Assembly (NCBI RefSeq): GCF_000484695.1
Contig: NZ_AXVR01000019.1
Location: 22,127-86,126 of the forward strand
DNA from: Salinispora cortesiana
GTDB lineage: Bacteria; Actinomycetota; Actinomycetes; Mycobacteriales; Micromonosporaceae
Direction of reading: 5' to 3'
Length of the DNA stretch: 64,000 nt
Within the stretch, counting starts at the first letter, position 1. Every line of letters starts with the position of its first letter. Made by a program: the position numbers and the translations under genes. The notes under the pieces are model-generated. The model worked only from the letters and a program-made list of their open reading frames with translations. It had not been told where the DNA came from and ran no database searches. Shown in pieces: positions 1 to 8,780 of the stretch.

Positions 1-943
1 CGACGTAGTCGAAACCCTCCTCGACGTGCCGGGCCCGGACGTAGTCCTCCATCGTCCGCTTGAGCACGCCGCCCTTGGGGTGGAACACCGGCAGGCCGGA
101 GCCGACCTCGTCGGGGAAGCTGAACAGGTCGAGGTCGGCGCCGAGCTTGCGGTGGTCCCGCCGGGCGGCCTCCTCCAGCAACCGCAGGTACGCCTTCAGC
201 TCGTCCCGGGTCGGCCACGCGGTGCCGTACACCCGCTGTAGCTGTGGGTTCTTCTCCGAACCACGCCAGTACGCGGCGGCCGAGCGCATCAGCTTGAACG
301 CCCCGATCAGTCGGGTGTTCGGCAGATGTGGCCCACGGCACAGGTCCGACCAGCAGACCTTGTCCGTGTCGGCGGCGAGATTGTCGTAGCTGGTCAGCTC
401 CCCGCCACCAACCTCCATCACCTGGGAGGAGTCCAGCCCGTCGCCCTTGAGCTCGATCAGCTCCAGCTTGAACGGCTCGGCCGCGAGCTCACCGCGGGCC
501 TCGTCCCGGTCCCGGAAGCGGCGGCGACGGAACCGCTGACCGGACTTGATGATCTCCTGCATCCGCTTTTCCAGCTTCGTCAGATCCGCCGGCTGGAACG
601 GCTGGTCAACCGCGAAGTCGTAGTAGAAGCCGTTCTCGATCGGCGGACCGATGCCCAGCTTCGCCTCGGGAAAGAGATCCTGCACGGCCTGGGCGAGCAC
701 GTGGGCCGTGGAGTGCCGCAGCACGGCCAGCCCGTCCGGGGTGTCGATGCCCACCGGCTCGACCGCGGTCTCCTGCTCCGGAGTCCAGTCCAGGTCGCGA
801 AGCTGGCCCCGCGGGTCCCGCACCACCACGACCGCGCTGCGACCGGTCATCGGCAGTCCGGCCGCCGCGACCGCGTCGGCCGCCGTCGTCCCGGCGGCCA
901 CGACGACGGGGTCGGCCACAACGGGGTTACGGGGTGCGGACAC
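1..943 (-). CDS. thrS: Threonyl-tRNA synthetase, N-terminal part (cut by window edge)
   Basis: Charges tRNA-Thr with threonine in the cytoplasm. About 314 codons are visible; the class II catalytic core lies beyond the left edge. Residues 1-60 fit a TGS domain, and an HSTAH sequence near residue 77 matches the HxxxH zinc motif of the editing domain, followed by [18 protein letters not shown] and DLCRGPHLP, both typical of ThrRS. Near the left edge the frame reads [15 protein letters not shown], the beginning of the catalytic domain. The start is GTG at 943 (MSAPRNPVV). It is an essential housekeeping gene. The family call is firm; only the start codon is a choice. Confidence 0.95.
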   Translation of the reverse strand, partial: MSAPRNPVVADPVVVAAGTTAADAVAAAGLPMTGRSAVVVVRDPRGQLRDLDWTPEQETAVEPVGIDTPDGLAVLRHSTAHVLAQAVQDLFPEAKLGIGPPIENGFYYDFAVDQPFQPADLTKLEKRMQEIIKSGQRFRRRRFRDRDEARGELAAEPFKLELIELKGDGLDSSQVMEVGGGELTSYDNLAADTDKVCWSDLCRGPHLPNTRLIGAFKLMRSAAAYWRGSEKNPQLQRVYGTAWPTRDELKAYLRLLEEAARRDHRKLGADLDLFSFPDEVGSGLPVFHPKGGVLKRTMEDYVRARHVEEGFDYV

Positions 944-1030
944 GGTGACTCCTCAGGGCAGACGGTACGACTCGCTGCCGATGTTATCGGTCGACCCGCC
1001 GCGCACCCGCCGCGGCCGGACCGCCGGCAC

Positions 1031-1951
1031 TCAGGGCAACCAGTCCGGCAGCGGTTCGCGGGCGGACAGCCACTCGGTCGGCACTCCGGCTGGGGTGCCG
1101 ACCCCGGTGTACGCGGCGACGATCGCGCCGACGATCGCACTGGTGGTGTCCACGTCCCCGCCCGCCTCGACGCAGACCCGCACGGCTGCCGGGTAGTCGT
1201 CGAGGTGACTGGCGGCGACCCAGCAGGTGAAGGCGACGGTGTCCGGCGCGGTGACCCGCGACCCGTTGCCGAGTTCGGCGACGGCCGCCTCCGGGTGGCG
1301 GCCGAGCAGACCGGCGGCCCGCCGGACCCCCCGGTGCACCTCGCTCGCTGAGTCCAGCGCGGCGGCCACTCCAGCGAGCAGTCGCGCTGGCTCCGGGCGG
1401 TGGCCGTCCAGTCGCCCCCGGGCGGCGAGCGACGCCGCCACGGCCACCGCGACGGCACCGGCGATGCCCTCCGGGTGAGCGTGGGTCACCTCGGCCGAGG
1501 CGCGGGCCTGGGCCGCCGCGCGGCTGCTCGAGTCAGCGAAGTACGCCCCGAGCGGGCCGACCCGCATCGCGGCGCCGTTGCCGCAGGAGCCCTGCCCGGC
1601 GAAGGCGGAGGCCGCGGCCACCGGCCACGGGGTGCCGGTGCGGATAAGCCGCAGGATGCCGACCGCTCCCGGACCGTAGCCCCGGTACGGTTCGCACCGC
1701 TCGGCGAAGGCCAGGGCGAGCGCGTCGCGGTCGATCCGCCCGGTCTCGGCGAGCGCGGCGACGACCGAGCAGGCCATCTCGGTGTCGTCGGTCCAGGCCC
1801 ACGGGGACGGCGGGAGCCGGCCGGCGGCCAGGTCGGCCGACCGGCGACCGGGGACGAAGAACTGGGAGCCGAGCGCGTCACCGACCGACAGCCCGGCCAA
1901 CGCGTCCCGGGCGAGCGCGAGTCTCGTGTCGGCGAAGAGGGTGAAGGACAT
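1031..1951 (-). CDS. ADP-ribosylglycohydrolase family protein
   Basis: A 306-aa DraG/ARH-type hydrolase, a family that removes ADP-ribose from proteins or small molecules using a binuclear metal site. Family signatures are GLSVGDALG near the N-terminus, WTDDTEMAC (metal-binding DDTE), HAHPEG-like residues mid-protein, and GGDVDTTSAIVGAI near the C-terminus (the second Asp cluster). The start is ATG at 1951 (MSFTLFAD). An upstream in-frame start at 2032 would run into the divergent response regulator and adds no family sequence. The 73-bp gap to that regulator probably holds divergent promoters. The substrate cannot be read from the sequence. Confidence 0.88.
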   Translation of the reverse strand: MSFTLFADTRLALARDALAGLSVGDALGSQFFVPGRRSADLAAGRLPPSPWAWTDDTEMACSVVAALAETGRIDRDALALAFAERCEPYRGYGPGAVGILRLIRTGTPWPVAAASAFAGQGSCGNGAAMRVGPLGAYFADSSSRAAAQARASAEVTHAHPEGIAGAVAVAVAASLAARGRLDGHRPEPARLLAGVAAALDSASEVHRGVRRAAGLLGRHPEAAVAELGNGSRVTAPDTVAFTCWVAASHLDDYPAAVRVCVEAGGDVDTTSAIVGAIVAAYTGVGTPAGVPTEWLSAREPLPDWLP

Positions 1952-2024
1952 CGTTGTACCAGCTTGCCGGTTCCACCGCGGTGCCGCAACGCGACCTCCT
2001 TGCCGCGCCGAGTACCGTCTTGGG

Positions 2025-2714
2025 GTGGCCACTGTGCTCTTGGTCGAAGACGATCACGTCGTCCGCGGCGCAATGCTGCGCTCCCTCACCGGCCGGGGGC
2101 ACGCCGTACACGCCGTTGGCACCGCACTCGAGGCCCTGCGTCGGGTGGCGGCGGAGACACCCGACCTCGTCGTACTCGATCTGGGCCTGCCCGACCTCGA
2201 TGGTTCCGACGCCCTGCGGATGCTGCGGGGTATCACCGATGTCCCGATCATCATCGCCACTGCGCGCGACGACGAACAGTCGGTCGTCCGGCTGCTGCGC
2301 GCCGGTGCCGACGACTACATGGTCAAACCGTTCACCGGTGCACATCTGGACGCTCGGATCACGACCGTGTTGCGGCGGGCCGGTCGGGCCAGCCGGTCGG
2401 TCCAGCCCGCGGTGCACGAGGTTGGTGGGCTCCGCATCGACGTCGGCGAACGCAGCGCCGAGTTGGACGGGGAGCCGTTGGCGCTGACCCGCAAGGAGTT
2501 CGACCTGCTGGCGTACCTGGCCGCACGACCGGGCCGGGTAGTGTCTCGCCGGGAACTCTTGGAGGAGGTATGGCGACAACCGTCGGTCGGCGAGGACCAG
2601 ACCATCGACGTTCACCTCTACTGGCTGCGTCGCAAGATGGGCGAGACCGCGGCGAAGCCGCGCTACCTGCGCACCGTGCGGGGGGTGGGCCTCCGACTGG
2701 TAGCGCCCGGCTGA
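2025..2714 (+). CDS. OmpR/PhoB-family response regulator
   Basis: A 229-aa two-component response regulator. The receiver domain (residues 1-115) has the acidic pair EDD at 8-10, the phosphoacceptor Asp at about 52 (VLDLGLPD) and the conserved Lys at about 101 (YMVKPF). The C-terminal winged-helix DNA-binding domain contains LTRKEFDLLAYLA and TVRGVGLRL. The GTG at 2025 was chosen because it begins immediately before the first beta strand (VATVLLVED). The histidine kinase gene follows with overlap or near-overlap, so the pair is one operon. The signal sensed is unknown. Confidence 0.93.
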   Translation: MATVLLVEDDHVVRGAMLRSLTGRGHAVHAVGTALEALRRVAAETPDLVVLDLGLPDLDGSDALRMLRGITDVPIIIATARDDEQSVVRLLRAGADDYMVKPFTGAHLDARITTVLRRAGRASRSVQPAVHEVGGLRIDVGERSAELDGEPLALTRKEFDLLAYLAARPGRVVSRRELLEEVWRQPSVGEDQTIDVHLYWLRRKMGETAAKPRYLRTVRGVGLRLVAPG

Positions 2715-2734
2715 GGTGGTCACTGGCCCTGGTC

Positions 2735-3811
2735 GTGGCGGGTATGTGCACGCTCACGGCCCTCACGTTCCTGGTGCTGTCGGCCACCAGCCTCGGCGAC
2801 GGGAGCCCGTGGTGGCTTCCGGTCGGCGTGGGGGCGACGCTGGTCGCCACCGCGGTGTTGGTGGTTGATCGCGTGGCGGCCCGCACGGCACGCGCGGCCC
2901 GGGATCTGGCGCACGGAGCGCTGGCCCTCGGCGCGGGCGACCTCAACGTCCGGGTGGAGCCGAGCGGTCCACGCGAGTTGGTTGCGGCCGGATACGCATT
3001 CAACCGGATGGCCGAGCACCTCGTCGCCACTCGCGCAGACGAGCGGGAACTGGTGGCCGACCTGTCCCACCGGCTACGCACGCCACTGACCGCGCTTCGG
3101 CTGGACGCCGAGGCGCTGGACCCGGACGACACCAGCATCGGAATCTTCAGCGAGGCAGAGCTGGATCGTCGGCGTGGAATCCGGCGGATCCGACAGGCGA
3201 TCGCCACGCTGGAGGACGAGGTCGACCAGTTGATCAAGACGACCCGAAAGGCGGCCACGCAGGAGACCGCGCCGGGCAGCTGCGATGTCAGCGAGGTGGT
3301 CCGGGAACGGATGCGGTTCTGGTCCGCGCTGGCCGGCGACCAGAATCGGCCGTTCCGGGTCACCGGGGCGCAGCTGCGCATCCCGGCTCCGGTGCCGCGC
3401 GCGGAGTTGGCCGCCGCGCTGGACGCGGTGATCGGCAACGTCTTTCGTTACACAGCCCAGGGCACGGCGTTCGAGGTGGCGGTCTCGCGGCGGGACGGAT
3501 ACGTCGCCATCCGAATCGACGACGCCGGGCCGGGCGTAGCAGACCCGGACCGGGCGCTACGCCGGGGTGCCAGCGACCGTGGCTCGACCGGGCTCGGCCT
3601 GGACATCGTGAAGCGGGTCGCGGTGCAAGCCAACGGCTCGGTCAGCATCGACCGCGCCCGAATGGGCGGGGCGAGCGTGGTGATGCTGCTGGCCGACCCG
3701 GAGGCGACACCGCGGCAGGTCAGCCGGTTCGGCCTGGTGGGGCGGCGGACCCGGGAGGCCCGCGACCAAGCCGACAGCGGCCGACGCTGGAACCGGTACC
3801 GCCCCGGCTGA
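2735..3811 (+). CDS. Sensor histidine kinase
   Basis: Membrane-bound partner of the preceding response regulator. Two N-terminal membrane segments (about residues 4-20 and 28-46) are followed by a HAMP-like linker. The dimerisation/phosphoacceptor helix contains LVADLSHRLRTPLTALR with His at about 112. The ATPase domain shows GNVFRYTAQG (N box), DDAGPGV and STGLGLDIV (G boxes). The extracytoplasmic loop is very short (GDGSPWW), which suggests membrane or cytoplasmic sensing. The start is uncertain: GTG at 2735 is the first standard codon, but a CTG at 2711 overlapping the regulator's TGA would restore a full first transmembrane helix. The C-terminus is basic and poorly conserved. Confidence 0.9.
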   Translation: MAGMCTLTALTFLVLSATSLGDGSPWWLPVGVGATLVATAVLVVDRVAARTARAARDLAHGALALGAGDLNVRVEPSGPRELVAAGYAFNRMAEHLVATRADERELVADLSHRLRTPLTALRLDAEALDPDDTSIGIFSEAELDRRRGIRRIRQAIATLEDEVDQLIKTTRKAATQETAPGSCDVSEVVRERMRFWSALAGDQNRPFRVTGAQLRIPAPVPRAELAAALDAVIGNVFRYTAQGTAFEVAVSRRDGYVAIRIDDAGPGVADPDRALRRGASDRGSTGLGLDIVKRVAVQANGSVSIDRARMGGASVVMLLADPEATPRQVSRFGLVGRRTREARDQADSGRRWNRYRPG

Positions 3812-4011
3812 TCGTTGAGCTATCCGAGCTGTGCCCGGGCGTAAGTTCTCCTTAGATCCCGCTTAACACCGGCGCTGCGCCAACGCGGGCCTGCCATGAT
3901 CAGAGGGCGAACCCACCACTTCACCGGCCCGCCGCCCAGGCAGCCTCGACCGGTGAAGCCGTGCGCGCGGCGGGAACCCGTTCCCCCCTCCTCCCCGCCG
4001 CGCGCACCCCT

Positions 4012-5034
4012 TCAGGACGCGTTCGCCAGGTAGGCGTCGATCTCCCCAGCGATCCGCTGCTTGCTCGCGGGGTCGAGGAAGGAGGCGGTCACCGCGTTGC
4101 GGGCCAGCGCGGCCAGGCCCTGCGGACCGAGATCAAGCAGCCGGGCGGCCACCGCGTACTCGTCGTTGAGGGTGGTGCCGAACATCGGCGGGTCATCGGA
4201 GTTGATCGTGACCAACAACCCGGCCTCGACCAACCGGGGCAACGGGTGCTCCTCGATGCGGGCCACCGCGCGGGTGCGGACGTTGGAGGTCGGACACACC
4301 TCCAGGGCAAGCTGCCGCTCGGCCAGGAACTCGAGCAGTTCCGGGTCCTCGACCGCCGAGATGCCGTGCCCGAGCCGCTCGGCGCCCAGGTCACGCAGCG
4401 CGTCCCAGACGGTCTGCGCCCCGGTGGTCTCCCCCGCGTGCGGCACCGACCGAAGGCCGGCCGCACGGGCCTGATCGAAGTACGGCTTGAACTGGGGTCG
4501 GGGCACACCGACCTCCGGGCCACCCAACCCGAAACTGATCAGACCATCGGGGCGCTCGTCCAGGCTGATTCGCAGGGTCTCCTCGGCCGCCGGCAGGCCG
4601 GCTTCCCCTGGGATGTCGAAGCACCAGCGCAGCTCGATACCGAAGTCGGCCGCTGCCCGTTTGCGGGCGTCCTCGATCGCCTCGCAGAACGCCGGCGCGG
4701 GAATGCCACGGTGCACGTGCGAGTACGGGGTGACCGTCAGCTCCGCATAGCGGACCTGCTGACGGGCCAGTTCTCGGGCCACCTCGTGGGTGAGCAGCCA
4801 GACATCCTCCTGATCCCGGATCAGGTCCACCACGCTCAGGTAGACCTCGACGAAGTGCGCGAAGTCGCGGAAGGCGAAGTAGTCGGCGAGGGCCGCCGGG
4901 TCGGCCGGGACCGGACTGCGCCCCTCGTGCCGAGCGGCCAACTCGGCAACGATCCGGGGCGAGGCGGAGCCAACGTGGTGCACGTGCAACTCAACCTTGG
5001 GCAGGCCGGCGATGAAAGTGGACAGGTCGGTCAC
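4012..5034 (-). CDS. add: Adenosine deaminase family protein
   Basis: Likely converts adenosine to inosine in purine salvage. The 340-aa chain has metal-binding VELHVHHVG (His about 17 and 19), HAGETTG, LGHGIS, LEVCPTSNV and VTINSDDPPMFG, in the order expected for the adenosine/AMP deaminase barrel. The HVHHVGSAS sequence replaces the commoner HLHLDGS, so it may be an actinobacterial subgroup with altered specificity. The start is GTG 5034, whose GTGA overlaps the TGA of the upstream methyltransferase, implying translational coupling. The usual 5' extension to 5097 lies inside the methyltransferase gene and was not used. Confidence 0.88.
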   Translation of the reverse strand: MTDLSTFIAGLPKVELHVHHVGSASPRIVAELAARHEGRSPVPADPAALADYFAFRDFAHFVEVYLSVVDLIRDQEDVWLLTHEVARELARQQVRYAELTVTPYSHVHRGIPAPAFCEAIEDARKRAAADFGIELRWCFDIPGEAGLPAAEETLRISLDERPDGLISFGLGGPEVGVPRPQFKPYFDQARAAGLRSVPHAGETTGAQTVWDALRDLGAERLGHGISAVEDPELLEFLAERQLALEVCPTSNVRTRAVARIEEHPLPRLVEAGLLVTINSDDPPMFGTTLNDEYAVAARLLDLGPQGLAALARNAVTASFLDPASKQRIAGEIDAYLANAS

Positions 5035-5825
5035 AGGTTCTCCTCTACGCGGGCGGCGGTACGGGCAACGAAGAAGACGCGACGGAACGAAAAGCACACC
5101 TGGCCCTGCCGCACCGGGTACGCCTCCGCCAGCCGTGCGCTCAGTTCCCTCCGAAAGTCGGCCCAGCCGGTGGGGTCGAGCGCGGCGCGCACCGGACGCA
5201 GCGCGGTCCCCTCCATCCAGCTCAGCACCGGATGGTCGGCGTCGACCGGAGCCGGAAGCAGGTGCACGTAGCTAGTCTCCCAGGCGTCCACCACGCAACC
5301 CTCGGCGCCCAGCAGCCGGGCATAGCCGACCGCGTCGTCCACGGGCGCGGTGCGGAGCAGTGGGCCGAGCACCGTACGCCAGGCCGGGCGGTTGGCCACC
5401 GTCCGCAGTGCCTGGTGCGACGGCGCGTCGAAGTTACCCGGCACCTGCACCGCGAGGACGGCGCCGGCCGGCAGCTCCCGAGCCCAGCGGGTGAGCAGGT
5501 CCCGATGCTCGGGTATCCACTGGAGCACGGCGTTGCAGATGACCACGTCCTGGTCCCGGCCCGGGCGCCAGTGTCGGACGTCGGCGACGGCGAACTCCAC
5601 CGGGCTGTCCAGCATGGCGGCCCGGTCGATCATCTCCGGTGCGGCGTCGATGCCGGTGACCCGACTGTCGGGCCAGCGTTCGGCGAGGATGGTGGTCAGC
5701 GTGCCCGGTCCGCAGCCGAGGTCGACCACCGACCGGGGTCGGGCGGTCGGCACCCGGGCAAGCAGGTCACGAAACGGCCGGGCCCGTTCGTCGCCGTAGC
5801 GCAGGTATGTTGTCGGATCCCACAT
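5031..5825 (-). CDS. tam: Trans-aconitate 2-methyltransferase-like SAM methyltransferase
   Basis: A 264-aa class I SAM-dependent methyltransferase. The start MWDPTTYLRYGDERARPF is characteristic of the Tam family, followed by VVDLGCGPGTLT (motif I), VTGIDAAPEMI, DVVICNAVLQWIPEH and VPGNFDAPSH. Tam methylates trans-aconitate, an inhibitor of aconitase; that function is assigned by family resemblance. ATG 5825 was chosen because the family N-terminus begins exactly there. The gene ends in a 4-bp overlap with the adenosine deaminase start. The linkage of these two activities has no obvious metabolic logic. Confidence 0.85.
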   Translation of the reverse strand: MWDPTTYLRYGDERARPFRDLLARVPTARPRSVVDLGCGPGTLTTILAERWPDSRVTGIDAAPEMIDRAAMLDSPVEFAVADVRHWRPGRDQDVVICNAVLQWIPEHRDLLTRWARELPAGAVLAVQVPGNFDAPSHQALRTVANRPAWRTVLGPLLRTAPVDDAVGYARLLGAEGCVVDAWETSYVHLLPAPVDADHPVLSWMEGTALRPVRAALDPTGWADFRRELSARLAEAYPVRQGQVCFSFRRVFFVARTAARVEENL

Positions 5826-5908
5826 GACTCCCCCAAACCGTACGTACGTCTTGTTTAGACTACGGCCCACCGTGAGTTCGGACCAGCCCGAATCACTAGG
5901 CTCACCTC

Positions 5909-6892
5909 ATGGAGCAGCGCACCTTTCCCCGGCTAAACCGCGCCGTCGGCGTGGTCGGCCTCGGCACCTGGCAGCTCGGAGCCGACTGGGGCACCGTCAG
6001 CGAGCAGGCCGCCCTGCGCGTCCTCGCCGCCGCCGTCGACTCCGGGGTCTCCTTCCTCGACACCACCGATGTCTACGGCGACGGGCGCAGCGAGACGCTG
6101 ATCGGCCAGTTCCTGCGCGCCCGACCCGACGCCGGCCTCACCGTCGCGACGAAGATGGGCCGGCGGGTGGAGCAGCGGCCCGAGGCGTACACCCTCGCCC
6201 ACTTCCGCGAGTGGACCGACCGGTCCCGGAGGAACCTCGGGGTCGACACCCTCGACCTGGTGCAACTGCACTGCCCACCGACCCCGGTCTTCGCCGACGA
6301 CGCGGTCTTCGACGCCCTCGACACGTTGGTGGCCGAGGAACGGATCGCCGGATACGGCGTGAGTGTAGAGACCTGCGCGGAGGCGCTCACCGCAATCGCT
6401 CGGCCCGGAGTGGCCAGCGTCCAGATCATTCTCAACGCGCTACGCCACAAACCCCTGGAGCGGGTCCTACCGGCTGCTGCCGAGGCCGGCGTCGGCATCA
6501 TCGCCCGGGTACCGCTGGCCAGCGGGCTACTCTCCGGCCGCTACGACGAACACACCACCTTCGCCCCGGACGACCACCGCACCTACAACCGGCAGGGCCA
6601 GGCGTTCGACGTCGGGGAGACCTTCGCCGGCGTCGACCTCACCCTCGGCCTGGCCGCTGTCCGCCGGCTCGCGCCGCTGGTCGGCACGGAGCGGACGATG
6701 GCGCAGTTCGCGCTGCGCTGGGTGATCGACCAGCCTGGGGTGACGGTGGTGATCCCCGGTGCCCGCGACGTGACCCAGGCCCGGCGAAACGCCGAGAGCG
6801 CCGGCCAGCCCGCCCTCTCCGACCAGGAACGCTCGGTCGTCACCGACGTGTACGACGACCTGGTCCGGCCGCAGGTGCACGACCGATGGTGA
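5909..6892 (+). CDS. Aldo/keto reductase
   Basis: A 327-aa NADPH-dependent oxidoreductase with an (alpha/beta)8 barrel. The catalytic tetrad is visible as Asp in DTTDVYG, Tyr in VYGDGRSE, Lys in VATKMGRR and His in VQLHCPP. The C-terminal cofactor region reads VTVVIPGARDVTQARRNA. Closest in style to the AKR11/AKR13 YghZ-like group. The substrate is unknown. It diverges from the tam/add operon across 83 bp and its stop overlaps the next small gene. Confidence 0.92.
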   Translation: MEQRTFPRLNRAVGVVGLGTWQLGADWGTVSEQAALRVLAAAVDSGVSFLDTTDVYGDGRSETLIGQFLRARPDAGLTVATKMGRRVEQRPEAYTLAHFREWTDRSRRNLGVDTLDLVQLHCPPTPVFADDAVFDALDTLVAEERIAGYGVSVETCAEALTAIARPGVASVQIILNALRHKPLERVLPAAAEAGVGIIARVPLASGLLSGRYDEHTTFAPDDHRTYNRQGQAFDVGETFAGVDLTLGLAAVRRLAPLVGTERTMAQFALRWVIDQPGVTVVIPGARDVTQARRNAESAGQPALSDQERSVVTDVYDDLVRPQVHDRW

Positions 6893-7125
6893 ACGAGACA
6901 AGCGCCCCCGGCGGGCGCGAACGCGAATTCGTCCTGCGGGGCTGGCTGGCGCTGGCCCTCGGGCTGCTGGCCGTGGTGCTCGGCGCCCTCTGGACGGTGC
7001 AGGGGCTGGGATACATCGAGGGCAGCGTGATGACCGACGTGCGGCTCTGGGCCGTCGCCGGTCCGGCGCTCGCGCTCGCCGGGTTGGCCTCGCTCTGGCT
7101 CGGTCTACGCACCCGCCGCCGCTGA
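6886..7125 (+). CDS. Small two-helix membrane protein
   Basis: A 79-aa protein starting with ATG at 6886, seven bases before the end of the aldo/keto reductase gene, so the two are co-transcribed. Two hydrophobic segments (roughly residues 18-38 and 53-72) flank a short loop, and the protein ends GLRTRRR, which should keep the C-terminus inside. I recognise no family. The overlap and clean membrane topology support a real gene. Confidence 0.7.
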   Translation: MVNETSAPGGREREFVLRGWLALALGLLAVVLGALWTVQGLGYIEGSVMTDVRLWAVAGPALALAGLASLWLGLRTRRR

Positions 7126-7154
7126 ACCCCCACCCAACCGAACCTGAAAAACAA

Positions 7155-7191
7155 CGAGGCCCCGCACCCCGGAACGGGGTGCGGGGCCTCG
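7155..7191 (-). terminator. Perfect 16-bp hairpin terminator for the cold-shock gene
   Basis: Left arm 7155-7170 and right arm 7176-7191 are exact complements around a 5-base loop (GGAAC). On the minus strand the hairpin is followed by TTGTTTTTC, so it should act as an intrinsic terminator for the leftward cspA-like gene. It also lies just after the rightward aldo/keto reductase operon and may terminate that too, although without a T-run on that side. Confidence 0.88.
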
Positions 7192-7248
7192 TGTCGATCC
7201 GGGCGAGCCGGATCAGCCACTGACCGGCGGTGCGCCGGTCGGCTTAGC

Positions 7249-7452
7249 TCAGAGGGGGCGGACCTGCTCGGCCTGCGGACCCTTCTGACCCTGGGCGATC
7301 TCGAACTCCACCCGCTGGTTCTCCTCCAGCGTGCGGTAGCCGCTGGACTGGATGGCCGAGAAGTGGACGAACACGTCAGCACCCCCGCCGTCGACGGTGA
7401 TGAAGCCGAAGCCCTTGTCAGCGTTGAACCACTTCACGGTTCCCTGCGCCAT
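7249..7452 (-). CDS. Cold-shock protein, CspA family
   Basis: A 67-aa single OB-fold nucleic-acid chaperone. RNP1 is KGFGFITV and RNP2 is DVFVHFSA; the protein begins [10 protein letters not shown] as usual for the family. It binds single-stranded RNA or DNA and melts secondary structure. The length is standard. It is preceded by a strong ribosome-binding site and roughly 300 bp with no other gene, so it may have a long leader as is common for csp genes; no conserved leader motif was identified. Confidence 0.97.
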   Translation of the reverse strand: MAQGTVKWFNADKGFGFITVDGGGADVFVHFSAIQSSGYRTLEENQRVEFEIAQGQKGPQAEQVRPL

Positions 7453-7747
7453 GTGTATCTCCTTCTAAAACTGGCGGCCGTGCACGCCGTGCGGCCGGTT
7501 GGCCGTTTTCGAGCAGCGGCGCCTGAGGCGGCCCCCATGAAGGAGACTTCTCTCAACCCACGCCATCTCTTCAACAGCGTGGAACAGCAAACCACGTACG
7601 CAAAAACTCTGCACAGCCTACCGGACGAAATTCTCTGACATGTGACCTGTCGGCTGCCAAAGATCGGCCCTGCCGGCCCCCGCAAACCGACGGAAAGGCC
7701 CCACCTCGTCCAATTTCGGCGAGGAGGCCAGCTCAACCGAGCCAAGA
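7453..7747. other. Intergenic region and putative csp leader
   Basis: About 295 bp between the cold-shock gene and the DUF4235 gene, less GC-rich than its surroundings (for example around 7590-7640). It must contain the cold-shock promoter and leader. Short reading frames here lack coding character. Confidence 0.4.
7459..7466 (-). promoter_or_regulatory. Strong ribosome-binding site of the cold-shock gene
   Basis: The minus strand reads AGAAGGAG six bases before ATG 7452, a near-ideal complement to the 16S tail and the strongest such site among the genes here. It fixes the start of the cold-shock gene and fits high expression. Confidence 0.8.
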
Positions 7748-8017
7748 TCACTTTGGCCAGTTGCCGGTGATCCGGCGCATCCCCACCGCCCCACCCCGGT
7801 CCACCGCCGCCCGGACAACCGCGAAGATCGCCCCCTGCAACGCCGCCGCGGCCAGGATCTCACCCCAACCGCGGTCCTCGTCGGTGGCGTTCGGTGCCGC
7901 GCCAGCACCCGCCACCTTCCACACCTGCTCGAAGATGGCGCCCGCCGCGGCCCCGGCGGCGAAACCCAACAGAATGCCGACCGGCTTGTACGCGGTCTTA
8001 CCCAACCCTCTGCTCAC
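7748..8017 (-). CDS. DUF4235 family membrane protein
   Basis: An 89-aa protein with an N-terminal helix (KPVGILLGFAAGAAAGAIF), a conserved W-rich polar stretch containing RGWGEILAAAALQGAIF, and the motif RAAVDRGGAVG, which I recognise as the DUF4235 pattern. Its function is unknown; it is probably an inner-membrane protein. It is the third gene of a coupled set with the holin-like and DUF3618 genes (4-bp overlap at 8014-8017), an arrangement common in actinobacteria. Confidence 0.8.
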   Translation of the reverse strand: MSRGLGKTAYKPVGILLGFAAGAAAGAIFEQVWKVAGAGAAPNATDEDRGWGEILAAAALQGAIFAVVRAAVDRGGAVGMRRITGNWPK

Positions 8018-8328
8018 CGACGCCTCCCTCGGACGATCATCAGTACGACGACGGCGGCCACCGCGCCCGCGGCCAACGCGGTGAACGGCACCGGGCTGCC
8101 GTGGACCCGTTCACCGCGCGGGCGGGCCCGCCCGCGCACCCGGGCCACCGCCACGGTCGCCTGCTCCCGCATCCGCTCCTTCGCCTGCTCAGTCGAGGAA
8201 CGCAGCCGCTTCTTCACGTCGGCCTTGGCGGCCAGCGCCTCCATGGTCTCGCTGAGTTCGACCCGGGTCCGCCGGATCTCCTCGCGGAGGGCCTCGGTGT
8301 CCCCACTGGCCCGCCCGTTACCCGTCAT
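8014..8328 (-). CDS. DUF3618 family protein
   Basis: A 104-aa protein. The N-terminal amphipathic segment (EALREEIRRTRVELSETMEA) is the DUF3618 signature and is probably a coiled coil. A single membrane helix (about residues 80-98, FTALAAGAVAAVVVLMIV) is followed by RGRRR. Overlaps at both ends with its neighbours show it is translated from the same message. The role is unknown; the set is generally linked with envelope or stress physiology by context only. Confidence 0.82.
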   Translation of the reverse strand: MTGNGRASGDTEALREEIRRTRVELSETMEALAAKADVKKRLRSSTEQAKERMREQATVAVARVRGRARPRGERVHGSPVPFTALAAGAVAAVVVLMIVRGRRR

Positions 8329-8780
8329 GCCTGCCTCCCGTCCTGCGCCGCGGCTTTCCCATCCTTCATCGCTGCGGCGACGGTGTCGACATCCGCCCGG
8401 ACGCTGCGCACCGTGCTCGCCGGCATCGGCGGGACCGCTTGGGTGACCTGCTTCTTACCGACCAGGGCGAGGACCCCGGCGGCGGCGAAGAGCACCACCG
8501 CGACGATCAGGGCGGCCACCCAGGCGGGCAGGACCAGGGCGAGCAGCAGGATCACGGCTGCCGCGAGCGCACCGAGCCCGTACAGCGCCAGCACCCCAGC
8601 GCCGCCGAAGAGGCCGACACCGATCCCGGCGTGCTTCCCCTTCTGGGCCAGCTCCGCGCGGGCCAGCGCCAGCTCGTCGCGGACCAGCCGGGAGACCTGC
8701 TCGGTGGCCCGCTGCACCAGTTCGGCGGTGGACGGCTCGCTCCCGGCCTGGGTTGGGCGGGCGTTCGCCACGTCAGCCAT
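8325..8780 (-). CDS. Holin-like superfamily (Actinobacterial phage-holin-family) membrane protein
   Basis: A 151-aa protein with the N-terminal amphipathic helix TAELVQRATEQVSRLVRDEL followed by two hydrophobic hairpin helices (about 58-85 and 88-112). This matches the chromosomal putative actinobacterial holin-X family. Despite the name it is a chromosomal gene, not part of a prophage: there are no phage genes nearby. It is the first gene of the operon with DUF3618 and DUF4235. Confidence 0.82.
   Translation of the reverse strand: MADVANARPTQAGSEPSTAELVQRATEQVSRLVRDELALARAELAQKGKHAGIGVGLFGGAGVLALYGLGALAAAVILLLALVLPAWVAALIVAVVLFAAAGVLALVGKKQVTQAVPPMPASTVRSVRADVDTVAAAMKDGKAAAQDGRQA

Noticed and set aside
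1400..3811. An 803-codon open frame covering the ADP-ribosylglycohydrolase antisense region, response regulator and kinase
   Set aside because: Only its 3' part (from about 2711-2735) encodes the histidine kinase; the rest is antisense or out of frame with genes having strong family motifs. Long shadow frames are expected at this GC content.
7450..7470. Ribosome-binding site resembling a common expression-vector leader (AGAAGGAGATACACATG), suggesting contamination
   Set aside because: Only the core and spacing match; surrounding sequence is chromosomal and the gene is a normal actinobacterial csp.
8325..8780. Holin-like gene as a prophage marker
   Set aside because: No endolysin, structural or integrase genes nearby; the cassette is chromosomal in many actinobacteria.
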